Positions 27,403-36,946 of a stretch of 64,000 nucleotides of DNA are shown piece by piece. How positions within the stretch are numbered: the first letter of the stretch is position 1; the number at the start of each line of letters is the position of its first letter. This DNA is from Halovivax gelatinilyticus (GTDB taxonomy: Archaea; Halobacteriota; Halobacteria; Halobacteriales; Natrialbaceae). The notes under the pieces are model-generated. The model did not search any database. It was given only the letters and a program-made list of their open reading frames with translations, and was not told the DNA's origin. The stretch is from the NCBI RefSeq assembly GCF_024300625.1, contig NZ_CP101322.1:1005992-1069991 (forward strand). Reading direction: 5' to 3'. Both the position numbers and the translations under genes were made by a program.

Positions 27403-28348
27403 GTTCGACGATCTCGCCGTCGGTTACGTCGCCCTCGTCGATCATCTCTTCTAGGAGCCACCAGGCGACCTCGACGTGGTCCGACTTGACCGTGTAGAAC
27501 TCTTCGGGCACGCCGAGTTCGACGAACCGTTCGGGGTCCGCTCGCGTCTTGCCGTAGACGAGCGTTCCGTCGTCGGTGACGTCGTCGAACTCGCGGCGAA
27601 TCTGGCGGGCCATCCGCTTGAGTCTGCGGCGGTGCTGGGCGGCGTCTTTGAAGACGGACGTACAGAAGTACACCTTCGGATGATCGCCCATCTCGGCGAG
27701 TATGGTGTCGCGGTCGGTTTCGACGGCGCTCATGTGATTTTCCTTGAGTTCGTATCCCTCGGCCTGCATCCGCCGGTAGTTGCCCTGGGACATCTCGAAC
27801 TCGTTTACGTTACAAAAGTCAGCCGCCCCTTCGTCCAGAAAGTCCAGAAACTCCGGTTCGGAGCGGATGCCGGGAATCTCGAACGCCGGGGTGAGACCCT
27901 CCTCGCGGGCCACGTAGAGGATCTCCTCCCACTCGGTGCCGTGGAGGTCGCCCCACAGCTCTAACGGCGGGTGAAACCGGATCTCGTCGAGTCCCGCTTC
28001 GGCGAGCCGTCGCATGTTCTCCCGGCCGCCGGTGATGCCGGTGTAGAGGTGCGTGTGGTGGTCGGCGCCGAACTCGTCTTTCAGCAGCGACAGGTAGTGA
28101 CAGGTCCGTTCGAGTGCCTCCTGGGGCTCGCCGCCGGTGATCGACGTCCCGAGAGCGTCCATGCGATGAGCCTCTTCGAGAACGTCCGCGTCCGACTCGA
28201 CGAGGCGCTCGTTCGCGTAGACGTCGGTGACGTTCTTGCGATTCTCGCCGAGCGGGCAATAAAAGCAGTCGCGCTGGTCGCAGTAGCCGTAGACGAACAG
28301 CACCATCTTGCCGCCTTTCGCGCACTGCTCACAGCCCTTCGAGATCAT
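27353..28348 (-). CDS. Radical SAM protein (COG2108-like)
   Basis: A 331-residue radical SAM enzyme. I use the ATG at 28348 (MISKGCEQCAKGGKMVLFVYGYC) because the frame upstream to 28696 is arginine/serine-rich and unrelated. The 4Fe-4S motif is C-x4-C-x2-C (CDQRDCFYC, about residues 23-31), one residue longer than the usual C-x3-C-x2-C. An extra CxxC (CEQC) lies at residues 6-9. GTSITGGEPQEALERT is the GGE motif. It resembles archaeal COG2108 proteins related to pyruvate-formate-lyase activating enzymes. Substrate unknown. Its last 16 residues are repeated as non-coding copies downstream. Confidence 0.85.
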   Translation of the reverse strand: MISKGCEQCAKGGKMVLFVYGYCDQRDCFYCPLGENRKNVTDVYANERLVESDADVLEEAHRMDALGTSITGGEPQEALERTCHYLSLLKDEFGADHHTHLYTGITGGRENMRRLAEAGLDEIRFHPPLELWGDLHGTEWEEILYVAREEGLTPAFEIPGIRSEPEFLDFLDEGAADFCNVNEFEMSQGNYRRMQAEGYELKENHMSAVETDRDTILAEMGDHPKVYFCTSVFKDAAQHRRRLKRMARQIRREFDDVTDDGTLVYGKTRADPERFVELGVPEEFYTVKSDHVEVAWWLLEEMIDEGDVTDGEIVEQYPTYDGQVVERTPLA

Positions 28349-28532
28349 TCGATACCCCTGGTTACGGCCGCGCGGGCAAAAACGACACGCATTGGACCTG
28401 CTCTCGCATCGTACCGGATTTGCCATCGCATCGAACCCGATCTGCGCTCGCGACGGGACCGACGATACTGGAGTCGTCGACGCTGACAGTCTCCCCGAAG
28501 ACGGATATACGCGGCGACCGTACCCGGAGTCG

Positions 28533-29639
28533 ATGCTGCTGGTCCTGTGTGTGGACCTCGACGACGACCTCGGGCGCAAAGCCGGCTTCTCGACGCCGGT
28601 CATCGGCCGTGGCCCCGTCGAGGAGGCGGCGCTCGCGCTCGCGACGGCCGATCCCGAAGACTCGGACGCGAACGTGATCTTCCAGGGGCTCCACATCTAC
28701 GACGAACTCGACGGCCGCGGCGAGAGCGTCGAGGTCGCCATCGTGACCGGTAACGAGGACGGATCGGTCAGCGCGAGTCGCGAGATCGGCGACGAGGTCG
28801 ATACGGTGCTGGCGAGCCTCTCGACCGGCGAGGACGTCTCGTCGCTCGTCGTCACCGACGGCGCACAGGACGAATCGGTCCTCCCGGTGATCCGTGCTCG
28901 CGTCCCAATCGACGGCGTCAGGCGGGTCGTCGTCCGCCAGGCGCAGAACTTAGAGTCGATGTACTTTACGATCAAGCAGGTGCTGGCCGACCCGGAGACC
29001 AGGGGAACGATCCTGATTCCGCTCGGCATCTTGCTCTTGATCTATCCGCTTGCACTCCTCGGAATGTTGCTCGACTATCCCGGCGTCGTCCTCGGCGCGA
29101 CGTCGACGCTGCTCGGGCTCTATCTCATCTCGCGAGGACTCGGTCTCGGCGCCTACCTCGACGGAGCCGCAGATCGCCTCCGTCGATCGCTGTACGCCGG
29201 CCGGACGACGCTCATCGCCTACGTCGTCGCCGTCGCGCTCGTCGTCATCGGCACCGTCAACGGATTCGAGACGATCGAGTCGGCCGAAGCCGGCGGCCAA
29301 GCGCTCGACATTCCGCTGACCGCGAGCGCGTTCCTGTTCGGATCGATCCACTGGTTCGCCGCGGCCGGGCTCACCACCAGCCTCGGCCAGATCACCGACG
29401 AGTACATCGCCGGACGGCTCGAGTGGCGCTACCTCAACGCGCCGTTTTACGTCCTGGCGATCGCCCTCGTCATCCACGCCGTCACGGGCTTCTTCTTAGA
29501 CGAACTCACGCTCAGCTACCTCGCGACGGCGATCACCGCCGGAACCTTACTCGGCATCGTGAGTACGCTCACCTTCGCCGTGGCCGAAACGAGACTATCG
29601 GAGCGCTCGACGACGAACGCCGCCGAATACGGCGATTGA
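28533..29639 (+). CDS. DUF373 family membrane protein
   Basis: A 368-residue protein opening MLLVLCVDLDDDLGRKAGFSTPVIGR, the signature of archaeal DUF373. The N-terminal 150 residues are soluble with alpha/beta patterns (VEVAIVTGNEDGSVSASREIGDEVD). Seven or so membrane spans follow from residue 150 (ILIPLGILLLIYPLALLGMLLDY). It is conserved across archaea with unknown role. The frame extends upstream to 28308, but the 28533 ATG fits the family start. It diverges from the radical SAM gene, with starts 185 bases apart. Confidence 0.88.
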   Translation: MLLVLCVDLDDDLGRKAGFSTPVIGRGPVEEAALALATADPEDSDANVIFQGLHIYDELDGRGESVEVAIVTGNEDGSVSASREIGDEVDTVLASLSTGEDVSSLVVTDGAQDESVLPVIRARVPIDGVRRVVVRQAQNLESMYFTIKQVLADPETRGTILIPLGILLLIYPLALLGMLLDYPGVVLGATSTLLGLYLISRGLGLGAYLDGAADRLRRSLYAGRTTLIAYVVAVALVVIGTVNGFETIESAEAGGQALDIPLTASAFLFGSIHWFAAAGLTTSLGQITDEYIAGRLEWRYLNAPFYVLAIALVIHAVTGFFLDELTLSYLATAITAGTLLGIVSTLTFAVAETRLSERSTTNAAEYGD

Positions 29640-29643
29640 CTCG

Positions 29644-30486
29644 TCACCGCTCGCGCTCGACGACGAACGCCGCGAGATCGAGCAGGTACCGCGTTGCGTG
29701 CTCGCTCGTCGAATCCACCCGCTCTAGCGCGGCGATAGCCAGATCGGACTGGGCGCGGGCACGCTCGTTCGCCGCCTCCGGCGACAGGTCGGTCACCTGT
29801 AACAGCGAGGGGCGATCGAGCGTCTCGTCGATTCCCGTCGGTTTGCCGAGCGTCTCCGGATCGGCGACGGCGTCGAGGACGTCGTCGCGAATCTGGAAGG
29901 CAATTCCGACGCGCTCTGCGTACTCACCGAGCGCGTCGACCGTCTCGTCGTCGGCGTCGGCGGCGATCGCCCCGAGTTCAGCTGCCGCCCGAAAGAGCGC
30001 GCCGGTCTTCCGGCGGGCGAGGGCCATGTACTCCGCTTCGGTGCTCGGCATCGCCGTCAGTTCCGTCGCCTCGCCCTCGCCGAGTTCGACCATCGCCTCC
30101 GTGACCGTCTCCATCGCGGCCGGATCGGCGGCAAACAGCGCGAACGCCTCGCCCAGCAACCCGTCGCTCGTAACGATCGCGGGACCGTATCCGTGCGCTT
30201 GCCAGGCGCTTTCGGAACCGCGACGGACGGTCGACCGGTCGATGATGTCGTCGACGAGCAACGAGGCCGTGTGAACGAGTTCGATCCCGACGCCGTAATC
30301 GAGTGCGTCCGCCGGCTCGCCGCCGGCGATCTCGCAGGCGAGAATCGTCACCATCGGCCGCACTCGCTTCCCACCCGAGAGCACCGCATCGGCGACGCCC
30401 CCTCGGAGTTCGCTCGGTTCGATATCCGCGAGCACCGACTCGAGGCGGTCTTCGATCAGCGTCCGGCGGCGATCGAGCGATTCCAT
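29644..30486 (-). CDS. Polyprenyl (geranylgeranyl/farnesyl) diphosphate synthase-like protein
   Basis: A 280-residue trans-isoprenyl diphosphate synthase. The first aspartate-rich motif is DDIIDRSTVRRG near residue 85 and the second is QIRDDVLD near 208, with the conserved GGKRVRP at about 38-44. Such enzymes make the C15-C25 chains of archaeal lipids, carotenoids or quinones. Chain length depends on residues before the first motif and cannot be read off safely. At 280 residues it is shorter than the ~345 of most haloarchaeal IdsA, so it may be one of several paralogues. I use the ATG at 30486 (MESLDRRR). Confidence 0.85.
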   Translation of the reverse strand: MESLDRRRTLIEDRLESVLADIEPSELRGGVADAVLSGGKRVRPMVTILACEIAGGEPADALDYGVGIELVHTASLLVDDIIDRSTVRRGSESAWQAHGYGPAIVTSDGLLGEAFALFAADPAAMETVTEAMVELGEGEATELTAMPSTEAEYMALARRKTGALFRAAAELGAIAADADDETVDALGEYAERVGIAFQIRDDVLDAVADPETLGKPTGIDETLDRPSLLQVTDLSPEAANERARAQSDLAIAALERVDSTSEHATRYLLDLAAFVVERER

Positions 30487-30542
30487 CGGCCGATCTAGTC
30501 GGACCACGAAAAAGTAGGTGACGATCCAGCGGCCGACGCGAA

Positions 30543-32855
30543 CTACTTCGTCGATCTCTGGTCGATATCGGCCGTCTCAGAGACGAACTCGAACGATCCC
30601 GCCGTCTCGTCGGATTCGGTTTCGACGGCCGTCTCGAATCCATCGAGCGCCTCGCTGAGACGCGACGCCTGTTCGGACAACCCCTCAGCCCGGTGGCTGA
30701 CGGCTGAAATCGCCGACGTCTGCTGGGCCGCGGCCGCCGCGACCTGTTCGGTTTCCACGGCCGTCTCGTTCGCGATATCGGTCGCCGAGGCGACCATCGC
30801 GACGATTTCCTCGGTCGCGGCCGCCTGCTGCTCGGTCGCCGCCGAGATCTCCTGAACGCCGTCGTTGGTCTCCGCGGCGTACTCGGCGATGCGGTCGAGC
30901 GCCACCGCGGCGTTCTGGACGGACGCGACGTGCTCGTCGATCCGGCTGGCGGTTCGTTCGACTTCCCGACTGGTCCGGTCGGTCCGCGCTGTGAGCACCT
31001 CGATTCGGTCTTCGATGTCGGTCGCGATCGATTTCGTCTCCGCGGATAGTTCTTTGATCTCGTCTGCGACCACGGCGAAGCCGCTCTCGCCGCCGGCTGA
31101 ATCGCCGCCGTCGCGGGAGGCTTCGATATTGGCGTTGAGCGCCAGCATGTTGGTTTCGTACGCGACCGTCTGTATGAACTCGGCGAGTTCGTCGATCTCG
31201 GCCATTTCGGCTTCGAGCGCCTCGATCGCCTCGCGCGCCTCGAGGGCGTCTGACTGTATCTCCGCCATCCCGTCGATCGCGTCCTGCGCCGCTTTCCGAC
31301 CGTCGGTACCGGCTTGGGCCGTCCGTTCGGCGACGTCGGCCACCTGATTCGAGGCGGCGGCGATCTGCTCGGTCGTCGTCGAGAGTCCGTCTACCTCGTC
31401 GGAGACGGTCTGGAGATTCGCGTGTTGCAGGTCCGTCCCCTCCGAGATCTCCTGAACCGACGTGCTCATCTGTGAGGCGGCTGCCTCGACCTCCTGGGCG
31501 CTGCCGGTAACCGATTGGCTCGCTCGGTCGACCGCGGTTGCGAACGACTGGGCCGACGCCGTCGACGCTTCGAGGGTAGCGACCATCACGTTAAACGAGT
31601 GAGCGATTTCGGCCATCGCCTCGTGTTCGTCATCCGGGTCGAGGCGGCGCGTCAGGTCCCCGTCCGCACACTCGGCCATCACGGCGCCGTACGTCGTAGC
31701 CGTTTCTTCCAGCTGGTGATTGATTGCCGTCGTCTCCGCCCGAGCGCCTTCGGCTTCTTCGCGCGCGCGATTCGCCTCGTCAATCTGGCGTTTGAGCGAG
31801 GTTCGCATCGTATCGAACCCGTCGTACAGGTGCCCGATTTCGTCGATGCGACCCGTTTCGAGATCGACGTCGAGATCGCCGGATTCCATCGCTTCGGTGC
31901 GGTCTCGCAGTTCGGTCAACGGTCGAACGGTCTGTCGACCGAGGATGGTTCCCATGAGCCCGAGTGCGAGAACGCTCGTTAGCAACAACAAGAGGACGTG
32001 CTGTCCGACCGAATCGGCGACGCCGTAAGCTTCGTCGGTCGGCACGGTCGTCACCGCAACCCATCCCGTGTCGGCGACCGGAACGTACGCGAACGCGGTG
32101 TCGTCGGTTACGAGGAGGCTCGATCGGCCGCCGATCGCGGCTTGCAGCGCCTCGTCGTCGACCGCACCGGCCCGGACGGGGGAGGCGTCGGCCCGTGTGA
32201 TCGGCTCGCCCGATTCGTCGACGATCGTCGTCGCGGCCTCGGCCGCCGGCTGCTGGAGTGCTTCGAGGCGATACTCGAGGGTCCCGATAACGACGGCGAC
32301 GCGGTCCGGCCGTTCGGGGACCGGGCTCGCGAAGGCCATCACCTCATCTTCTAACAGTTCGTCCTCGTAGGCGCGCGGCGTGTGCCAGACGTCGTCGTCG
32401 AACGAAAGTTCGGCCTCGAAATCGACCGCCGTCCACGGCTCGTCGATCGCGTGGAGAGAGACTCCGTCGCGACGCTCGCTGTCCGTGCTGGTGACGATCT
32501 CCTCGGCGTCCGTATCGACGTAGTGAATCGCGCGGACCTCGACGGACATGCGGGCGTTCGATTCGACGAGATGGCCCTGGACGTCCTGGACGTCACCCTC
32601 CGTGAGCGGGTCAGAAGCCGAGATCTGACTCGTCTGGACCGATAGTAGCTCCACCCAGTCGCCGATGGTCCCGGCCTGCATCTCGGCGGTTCGCTCCAGT
32701 TGGTCGTTCGACTCCGCGGTCACCGACCCATCGACTTCGGCGTACGTCACGAGGCCGACGAGTCCGATGACGACGACCACGGCGAGTATCGAGATCACGA
32801 ACTTCGTCAGGTACCGGCGACGGACGACGTTCGGAACGAACCGACTCGGGGACAT
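30543..32855 (-). CDS. Methyl-accepting chemotaxis transducer (Htr), partner of the binding protein upstream
   Basis: A 770-residue halobacterial transducer. In order: short cytoplasmic N-terminus, span 1 (about 17-38, VISILAVVVVIGLVGLVTYA), an extracellular double-CACHE-like domain (about 40-280), span 2 (about 285-305), HAMP (TVRPLTELRDRTEAMESGDLDVD), and the cytoplasmic signalling coiled coil with hairpin tip FQTVAYETNMLALNANIEASR-like (EFIQTVAYETNMLALNANIEA). It signals to CheA/CheW to steer swimming. Its ATG shares one base with the stop of the substrate-binding lipoprotein upstream (TAATG), a BasB-BasT-like arrangement. Confidence 0.92.
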   Translation of the reverse strand: MSPSRFVPNVVRRRYLTKFVISILAVVVVIGLVGLVTYAEVDGSVTAESNDQLERTAEMQAGTIGDWVELLSVQTSQISASDPLTEGDVQDVQGHLVESNARMSVEVRAIHYVDTDAEEIVTSTDSERRDGVSLHAIDEPWTAVDFEAELSFDDDVWHTPRAYEDELLEDEVMAFASPVPERPDRVAVVIGTLEYRLEALQQPAAEAATTIVDESGEPITRADASPVRAGAVDDEALQAAIGGRSSLLVTDDTAFAYVPVADTGWVAVTTVPTDEAYGVADSVGQHVLLLLLTSVLALGLMGTILGRQTVRPLTELRDRTEAMESGDLDVDLETGRIDEIGHLYDGFDTMRTSLKRQIDEANRAREEAEGARAETTAINHQLEETATTYGAVMAECADGDLTRRLDPDDEHEAMAEIAHSFNVMVATLEASTASAQSFATAVDRASQSVTGSAQEVEAAASQMSTSVQEISEGTDLQHANLQTVSDEVDGLSTTTEQIAAASNQVADVAERTAQAGTDGRKAAQDAIDGMAEIQSDALEAREAIEALEAEMAEIDELAEFIQTVAYETNMLALNANIEASRDGGDSAGGESGFAVVADEIKELSAETKSIATDIEDRIEVLTARTDRTSREVERTASRIDEHVASVQNAAVALDRIAEYAAETNDGVQEISAATEQQAAATEEIVAMVASATDIANETAVETEQVAAAAAQQTSAISAVSHRAEGLSEQASRLSEALDGFETAVETESDETAGSFEFVSETADIDQRSTK

Positions 32856-34120
32856 TAGCGCTCCACCTCCGCGATCGTTTCGATGGACGCGTCCTCGAAC
32901 GACCAGTAGGCGAACGTCGCCGCCGAAACGTCGCCGTTCTCGTCGAATTCGACGTCGCTCGAGGCGCCGACGTACTCGATCGGATCGCCAGCAGCGGCGA
33001 GTTCGATCCCTCGCGGCAGGTCGCTCGGTTCGATCCGCTCGCCTGGCGGACTGGTGACCCGTCGAACCGCGGCCCGAACGGCCTCCCCGTCGTTTCGGCC
33101 CGCAAACGCGTTCGCGAGTAGTAAGACCGCGCTCGCGTCGTACGCGGACGCGTTGAACGGCGTGCTGTCGGCGGATGCGTCGTATCGGTCCTCGAATTCG
33201 TTGACGAAAAACGACTCCCCAGGGCCGCCCGAGACGGGCGCCGTCCCGCGAACGTGATCGATCGAGTGCTCGACGCGCTCGGGGAGGCGAGTGTCACGCA
33301 TTCCGTCGGTCACGAGGACGGCGACGTCCGGATTCGCCGCGTGGACGTCGCGAAGTAACTGCGCCCCGCTGTCCGTGTATCCGATCAGAACGACGACATC
33401 GGGGCCGTCGGCGAGTGCCGTCCCGATTTCGTCCTCGTACGAGGCGGTCGCCGATTCCGTCGCCTGTTCGTACGGAATCTGGCTCGTCACCGTCCCACCG
33501 TGTTCGACCCGAAACGCGCGCGAAAACGCCCGACTCAACTGGTAGCCGTAGTCGTTGTTCACGTAGACCGTCGCGGCCCGCCCGTGTCCGGCCTCGGATG
33601 CTCGCTCCGCGAGAACGACCGCCTGCATCGCGTCCGACACCGCCGTTCGGAAGACGAATCCGCCGTCGTTGATGGTCGTAATCGTCGGGCTCGTACTCGC
33701 AGGCGAACAGCAAACCGTCCGATAGGGGATCAACACCTGCTGTGACGCCCGGAGCGTCACTCCCGAAGCGAGGGCCCCGTTGATCGCCGGATAGCCGGCT
33801 TCTACCAGTTCGAGCGCACCGAGGACGCCCGTTCTGGCATCGGTTTCGGTATCGACCGTTTCGACCTCGAATTCGACGGGGACGTCCGCCTCGCGTAACT
33901 GGGCAATCGGCAACCGAGACGCGTCACCGATATCCTGACCGGCGGCGCCGAGGTCGCCGCTTCGCGCGCCCAGCAATCCGAGTTTGATCGTTCGATCGGT
34001 AGTATCCTCGCTCGCACTCGATCCGATCCCGGGAACGGTCGAAACGCACCCTGCACCGGTAGCGAGTGTTGCTGTGGCGAGGCCTGTTAGAAATGTCCTT
34101 CGATGATGGCGAGCACGCAT
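32855..34120 (-). CDS. Tat lipoprotein, LivJ/K-type substrate-binding protein
   Basis: A 421-residue lipoprotein with a Tat-type N-terminus (HHRRTFLTGLATATL) and lipobox TGAGC with Cys25. The mature part is a type I periplasmic binding protein of the branched-chain amino-acid family (IKLGLLGARSGDLGAAGQDI near residue 45; AATVYVNNDYGYQLSRAFSRAF; VVVLIGYTDSGAQLLRDV). No ABC permease or ATPase follows. Instead the next gene is a chemotaxis transducer, overlapped by one base. I infer it works as the ligand-binding half of a two-part chemoreceptor, as shown for BasB/BasT in Halobacterium. The ligand is unknown. Confidence 0.88.
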   Translation of the reverse strand: MRARHHRRTFLTGLATATLATGAGCVSTVPGIGSSASEDTTDRTIKLGLLGARSGDLGAAGQDIGDASRLPIAQLREADVPVEFEVETVDTETDARTGVLGALELVEAGYPAINGALASGVTLRASQQVLIPYRTVCCSPASTSPTITTINDGGFVFRTAVSDAMQAVVLAERASEAGHGRAATVYVNNDYGYQLSRAFSRAFRVEHGGTVTSQIPYEQATESATASYEDEIGTALADGPDVVVLIGYTDSGAQLLRDVHAANPDVAVLVTDGMRDTRLPERVEHSIDHVRGTAPVSGGPGESFFVNEFEDRYDASADSTPFNASAYDASAVLLLANAFAGRNDGEAVRAAVRRVTSPPGERIEPSDLPRGIELAAAGDPIEYVGASSDVEFDENGDVSAATFAYWSFEDASIETIAEVER

Positions 34121-34340
34121 AGAGATTCGTCTCTCCTAGGCGTACAAATATCATCGCATAATTTCCACGAAAACTAGTTGGTGGTGGGCGTTATCACGGA
34201 CGTGCTGGCCGACACTTGCCAGTTTCTCGCACGGGCCCGAGACGGAGAACTGCATCGCTCACAGCCCGCTGAATAGCCCATAGCGGCGGAGTCAAAAGCA
34301 ATCTGCGTTCAACTATTCGAAAATGAATTCGCCGACGTAC

Positions 34341-35297
34341 CTACGAGAACTGTTCGATCAGCGCCGGCACCACGTCGAACAGATCGTCGTGGATCGCGTA
34401 ATCGGCGATATCCATGATCGGTGCGTTCGGGTCCGTGTTGATCGCGACGATCGTATCGGCCCCTTTCATTCCCGCGACGTGCTGGACCGCCCCCGAGATC
34501 CCGATTGCGATGTAGACCTCCGGCGTCACTACCTTCCCCGACTGGCCGACCTGTCGGTTCGCCGGCAGCCATCCAGCGTCGACGATCGGTCGCGACGACG
34601 ACAGCGTCGCGTCCAGCGCGTCCGCGAGGTCGCGAATCAGATCCAGGTTCTCTTCTTCCTCGATCCCTCGGCCGATGGAGACGAGTAGATCGGCCTCGCT
34701 GATGTCGACGTCGCCGCCGGCGACCTCCTCGAATCCCGTGACCGTCGAGCCGATCGCCGCCTCGTCGATCTCGGCGTCGAACGCGTCGATCGACGACTCT
34801 CCAGCGCCCTCGGCGGCCGGCCACTCGCCCTCGCGAATCGTCGCCAGCGCGGTCCCCGCGTCGAGTTCCGTCGTCGTCTCGACCTTTCCGCCGTACATCT
34901 CGCGAGTCGCGATCAGCGTCTCGCCGTCGACGTCCAGATCGACGACGTCGGTCACGATGGGCAGGTCGAGACGAGCGGCGACCGCCGGGGCGTAATCCAA
35001 CCCGTTGACGCTGTTCGGGACCAGCACGTACTGCGGCTCGATCGTCTCGTACAGTTGGGAGATGGCCTGTACGTACACGTCGTGGTTGAACTCGTCGCCG
35101 TACTCGACCGTGTGGACGACGTCGACGCCGTCGAGGGCGAGTCCGTCCGCGAAATCGTCGACCGGCCCGCTGATGACCGCGAGGTGGACGTCGCCACCGG
35201 TCTCGTCGGCGAGCGCACGACCGGCCGTCGCGAGTTCGAAACTCACGTCGCGCAGTTCGCCGTCGCGGTGGTCGGCGATTGCGAGCACGTCGGTCAT
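34341..35297 (-). CDS. etfA: Electron transfer flavoprotein alpha subunit
   Basis: A 318-residue alpha subunit that pairs with EtfB to carry electrons from acyl-CoA dehydrogenases and similar enzymes to the quinone pool. The C-terminal FAD-binding domain is clear: GRGIEEEENLDLIRDLADALDATLSSSRP, then QVGQSGKVVTPEVYIAIGISGAVQHVAGM and VAINTDPNAPIMDIADYAIHDDLFDVVPAL. The ATG has a strong GGAGGTGA ribosome-binding site six bases upstream and overlaps the stop of a 21-codon ORF bridging from etfB. Confidence 0.95.
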   Translation of the reverse strand: MTDVLAIADHRDGELRDVSFELATAGRALADETGGDVHLAVISGPVDDFADGLALDGVDVVHTVEYGDEFNHDVYVQAISQLYETIEPQYVLVPNSVNGLDYAPAVAARLDLPIVTDVVDLDVDGETLIATREMYGGKVETTTELDAGTALATIREGEWPAAEGAGESSIDAFDAEIDEAAIGSTVTGFEEVAGGDVDISEADLLVSIGRGIEEEENLDLIRDLADALDATLSSSRPIVDAGWLPANRQVGQSGKVVTPEVYIAIGISGAVQHVAGMKGADTIVAINTDPNAPIMDIADYAIHDDLFDVVPALIEQFS

Positions 35298-35359
35298 CGG
35301 CTCTCACCTCCGGTGAGAACGGTGACGTCGTCGCGCACGGAGTGTGCGACGGTAGTCAT
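35294..35359 (-). CDS. 21-codon bridging ORF between etfB and etfA
   Basis: The etfB stop and an ATG overlap (ATGA at 35356-35359). From that ATG an open frame of 21 codons (MTTVAHSVRDD ... GGESR) ends in a TGA that overlaps the etfA start (ATGA at 35294-35297). The etfA ribosome-binding site GGAGGTGA lies inside it. It probably serves coupling of translation rather than making a functional peptide. Whether it is translated is unknown. Confidence 0.4.
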   Translation of the reverse strand: MTTVAHSVRDDVTVLTGGESR

Positions 35360-36147
35360 GCTGTCACCCCCTTTTCGCGGAGCAATTCAGCGAGTTCGCC
35401 GGCCGTCTCCTCGGCGCTTCCTTCCCAGACCCGCGCCTCGCTCTCGGCTTCCGGCTCGTACATCGCCGTCAGTTCGAGCGAACCCTCGACGACGCCGTCG
35501 TCGAGACCGACGTCGTCGAGCGATTTCGCTTCGAGCTCTTTGCGCTGGGCTTGACGGATGCCTCGCAGACTCGCGTACCGGGGCTCGTTGATCCCCGTCT
35601 GGATCGTCAACACCGCGGGAAGTTCCACCTCGGTCAGCTCCTCGACGCCACCTTCGAGTTCGCGGCGGACGGCGGCAACGCCGTCGTCGAAGTCGTGTTC
35701 CAGGTGGTTGACGACCGCTGCCCACTGGAAGTCGATCGATTCTGCGAGCGAGACGCCCGTCGCCATCCAGCTGTCGTCGCCCGTCTGGACGCCGGTGAGG
35801 ATCAGGTCGGGATCTTCCGCTTCGACGACCGCGCGAAGGATCTCCGCTTTCGCCCGCACGTCGAGCAGGTCGACGCCCTCGAACGCGTCGTCCCAGACGC
35901 GGATCGCGCGATCCGCACCTTTCGCCAGCGCCTGGCGAATCGTCTGTTCTGCCTCTTCGGGTCCGATCGTGACCGTGACGACCTCGTCGGCGATATCCGC
36001 TTCCTGTAACTGGACGGCCTCCTCGACCGCGTAGTCGTCCCACTCGTTCAGATCCGCACCGAGGTACCGACCGGCGATCTCGGTGCCGTCGATCTCGAAC
36101 TCGTCGTCGACGGTGGCCACTTCCGCGACCGTTACGAGTACCTTCAT
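35356..36147 (-). CDS. etfB: Electron transfer flavoprotein beta subunit
   Basis: A 263-residue beta subunit. It opens MKVLVTVAEVATVDDEFEIDG and contains NEWDDYAVEEAVQLQE and VTVTIGPEEAEQTIRQALAKGADRAIRVWD, the nucleotide-binding region, then TGVQTGDDSWMATGVSLAESIDF and a final acidic tail. The frame continues upstream to 36315, but that part is arginine-rich and outside the family. It is the first gene of the etfB-etfA pair and is divergent from the TRAM gene across 220 bases. No acyl-CoA dehydrogenase or FixCX gene is adjacent. Confidence 0.93.
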   Translation of the reverse strand: MKVLVTVAEVATVDDEFEIDGTEIAGRYLGADLNEWDDYAVEEAVQLQEADIADEVVTVTIGPEEAEQTIRQALAKGADRAIRVWDDAFEGVDLLDVRAKAEILRAVVEAEDPDLILTGVQTGDDSWMATGVSLAESIDFQWAAVVNHLEHDFDDGVAAVRRELEGGVEELTEVELPAVLTIQTGINEPRYASLRGIRQAQRKELEAKSLDDVGLDDGVVEGSLELTAMYEPEAESEARVWEGSAEETAGELAELLREKGVTA

Positions 36148-36368
36148 CGCGTGTGACTCCGTCGCCCGGACCGTAAATGCTTTCGAAACCGGCCACACGC
36201 GAACGCCAGTTGTGGCGGGTTCGATCCGACGAAACCCGCGATATCGCGGTGATCCTATCGGTCGGCTCACCGACCGAGCGGACCGAAACGCGTCTACGGC
36301 CGACCGTCGAGACACGGACGCTGGGCGCGATACGCAAGCGGTTTAACGATCCCCACGCTACGTCCTCC

Positions 36369-36833
36369 ATGGCTGACTGTCCACTCGCGGACGAGTGCCC
36401 GAGTTTTTCGGAGCGAATCGCTGGCATGGGGTGTCAGCACTACGGTGATCGGGGCGGGAAGGAGTGGTGTAACCACTACAACCAGCCCATCGCCGACCTG
36501 AAGACCCAGCCCGTCAAGGCGGGCGAAGAAGTCGTCGTCGAAGTCGTCGACATGCACGAGAGCGGTGCCGGCGTCGGCCGCACGGACGACGGCTTCATCG
36601 TCATGGTCGACGGCGTCCTGCCGAAGGCCCGCTCGCGCGTCGAGATCACCCGCGTCCACAGTAACCACGCCCGCGCCGACGAGATCGAACGACTGCCCCT
36701 GGACCCCGAAGACGGAGACGAGGGAGACGAAGACGGTGAAGACGACGAAGAAGAGGTCGAGGCCGATGACGACGACGATGACGGCCCGACCCGGCCACAG
36801 CTCGGCAGCCGCGAAAACTTCTGGGGCAACTGA
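36369..36833 (+). CDS. TRAM-domain protein with N-terminal cysteine motif
   Basis: A 154-residue protein. The N-terminal 40 residues hold four cysteines (CPLADEC, CQHYG, WCNHY), likely a zinc or iron-sulfur site. Residues about 52-110 are a TRAM domain (AGEEVVVEVVDMHESGAGVGRTDDGFIVMVDGVLPKARSRVEITRV), an RNA-binding beta-barrel. The C-terminus is a long run of Asp/Glu followed by RPQLGSRENFWGN. Haloarchaeal TRAM proteins of this type are thought to bind RNA, perhaps as cold-shock-like chaperones. The frame upstream of 36369 is non-homologous. Confidence 0.88.
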   Translation: MADCPLADECPSFSERIAGMGCQHYGDRGGKEWCNHYNQPIADLKTQPVKAGEEVVVEVVDMHESGAGVGRTDDGFIVMVDGVLPKARSRVEITRVHSNHARADEIERLPLDPEDGDEGDEDGEDDEEEVEADDDDDDGPTRPQLGSRENFWGN

Positions 36834-36946
36834 ATTCCAGACGATTTCGAACCGACCGGACAGTCAGCGATATCTCCGTTGTGGATCGGTCGACCCGCTC
36901 TCGATCCACAGACGGCTTTTTGCCCGTACCCTCCGAACCGACACCC

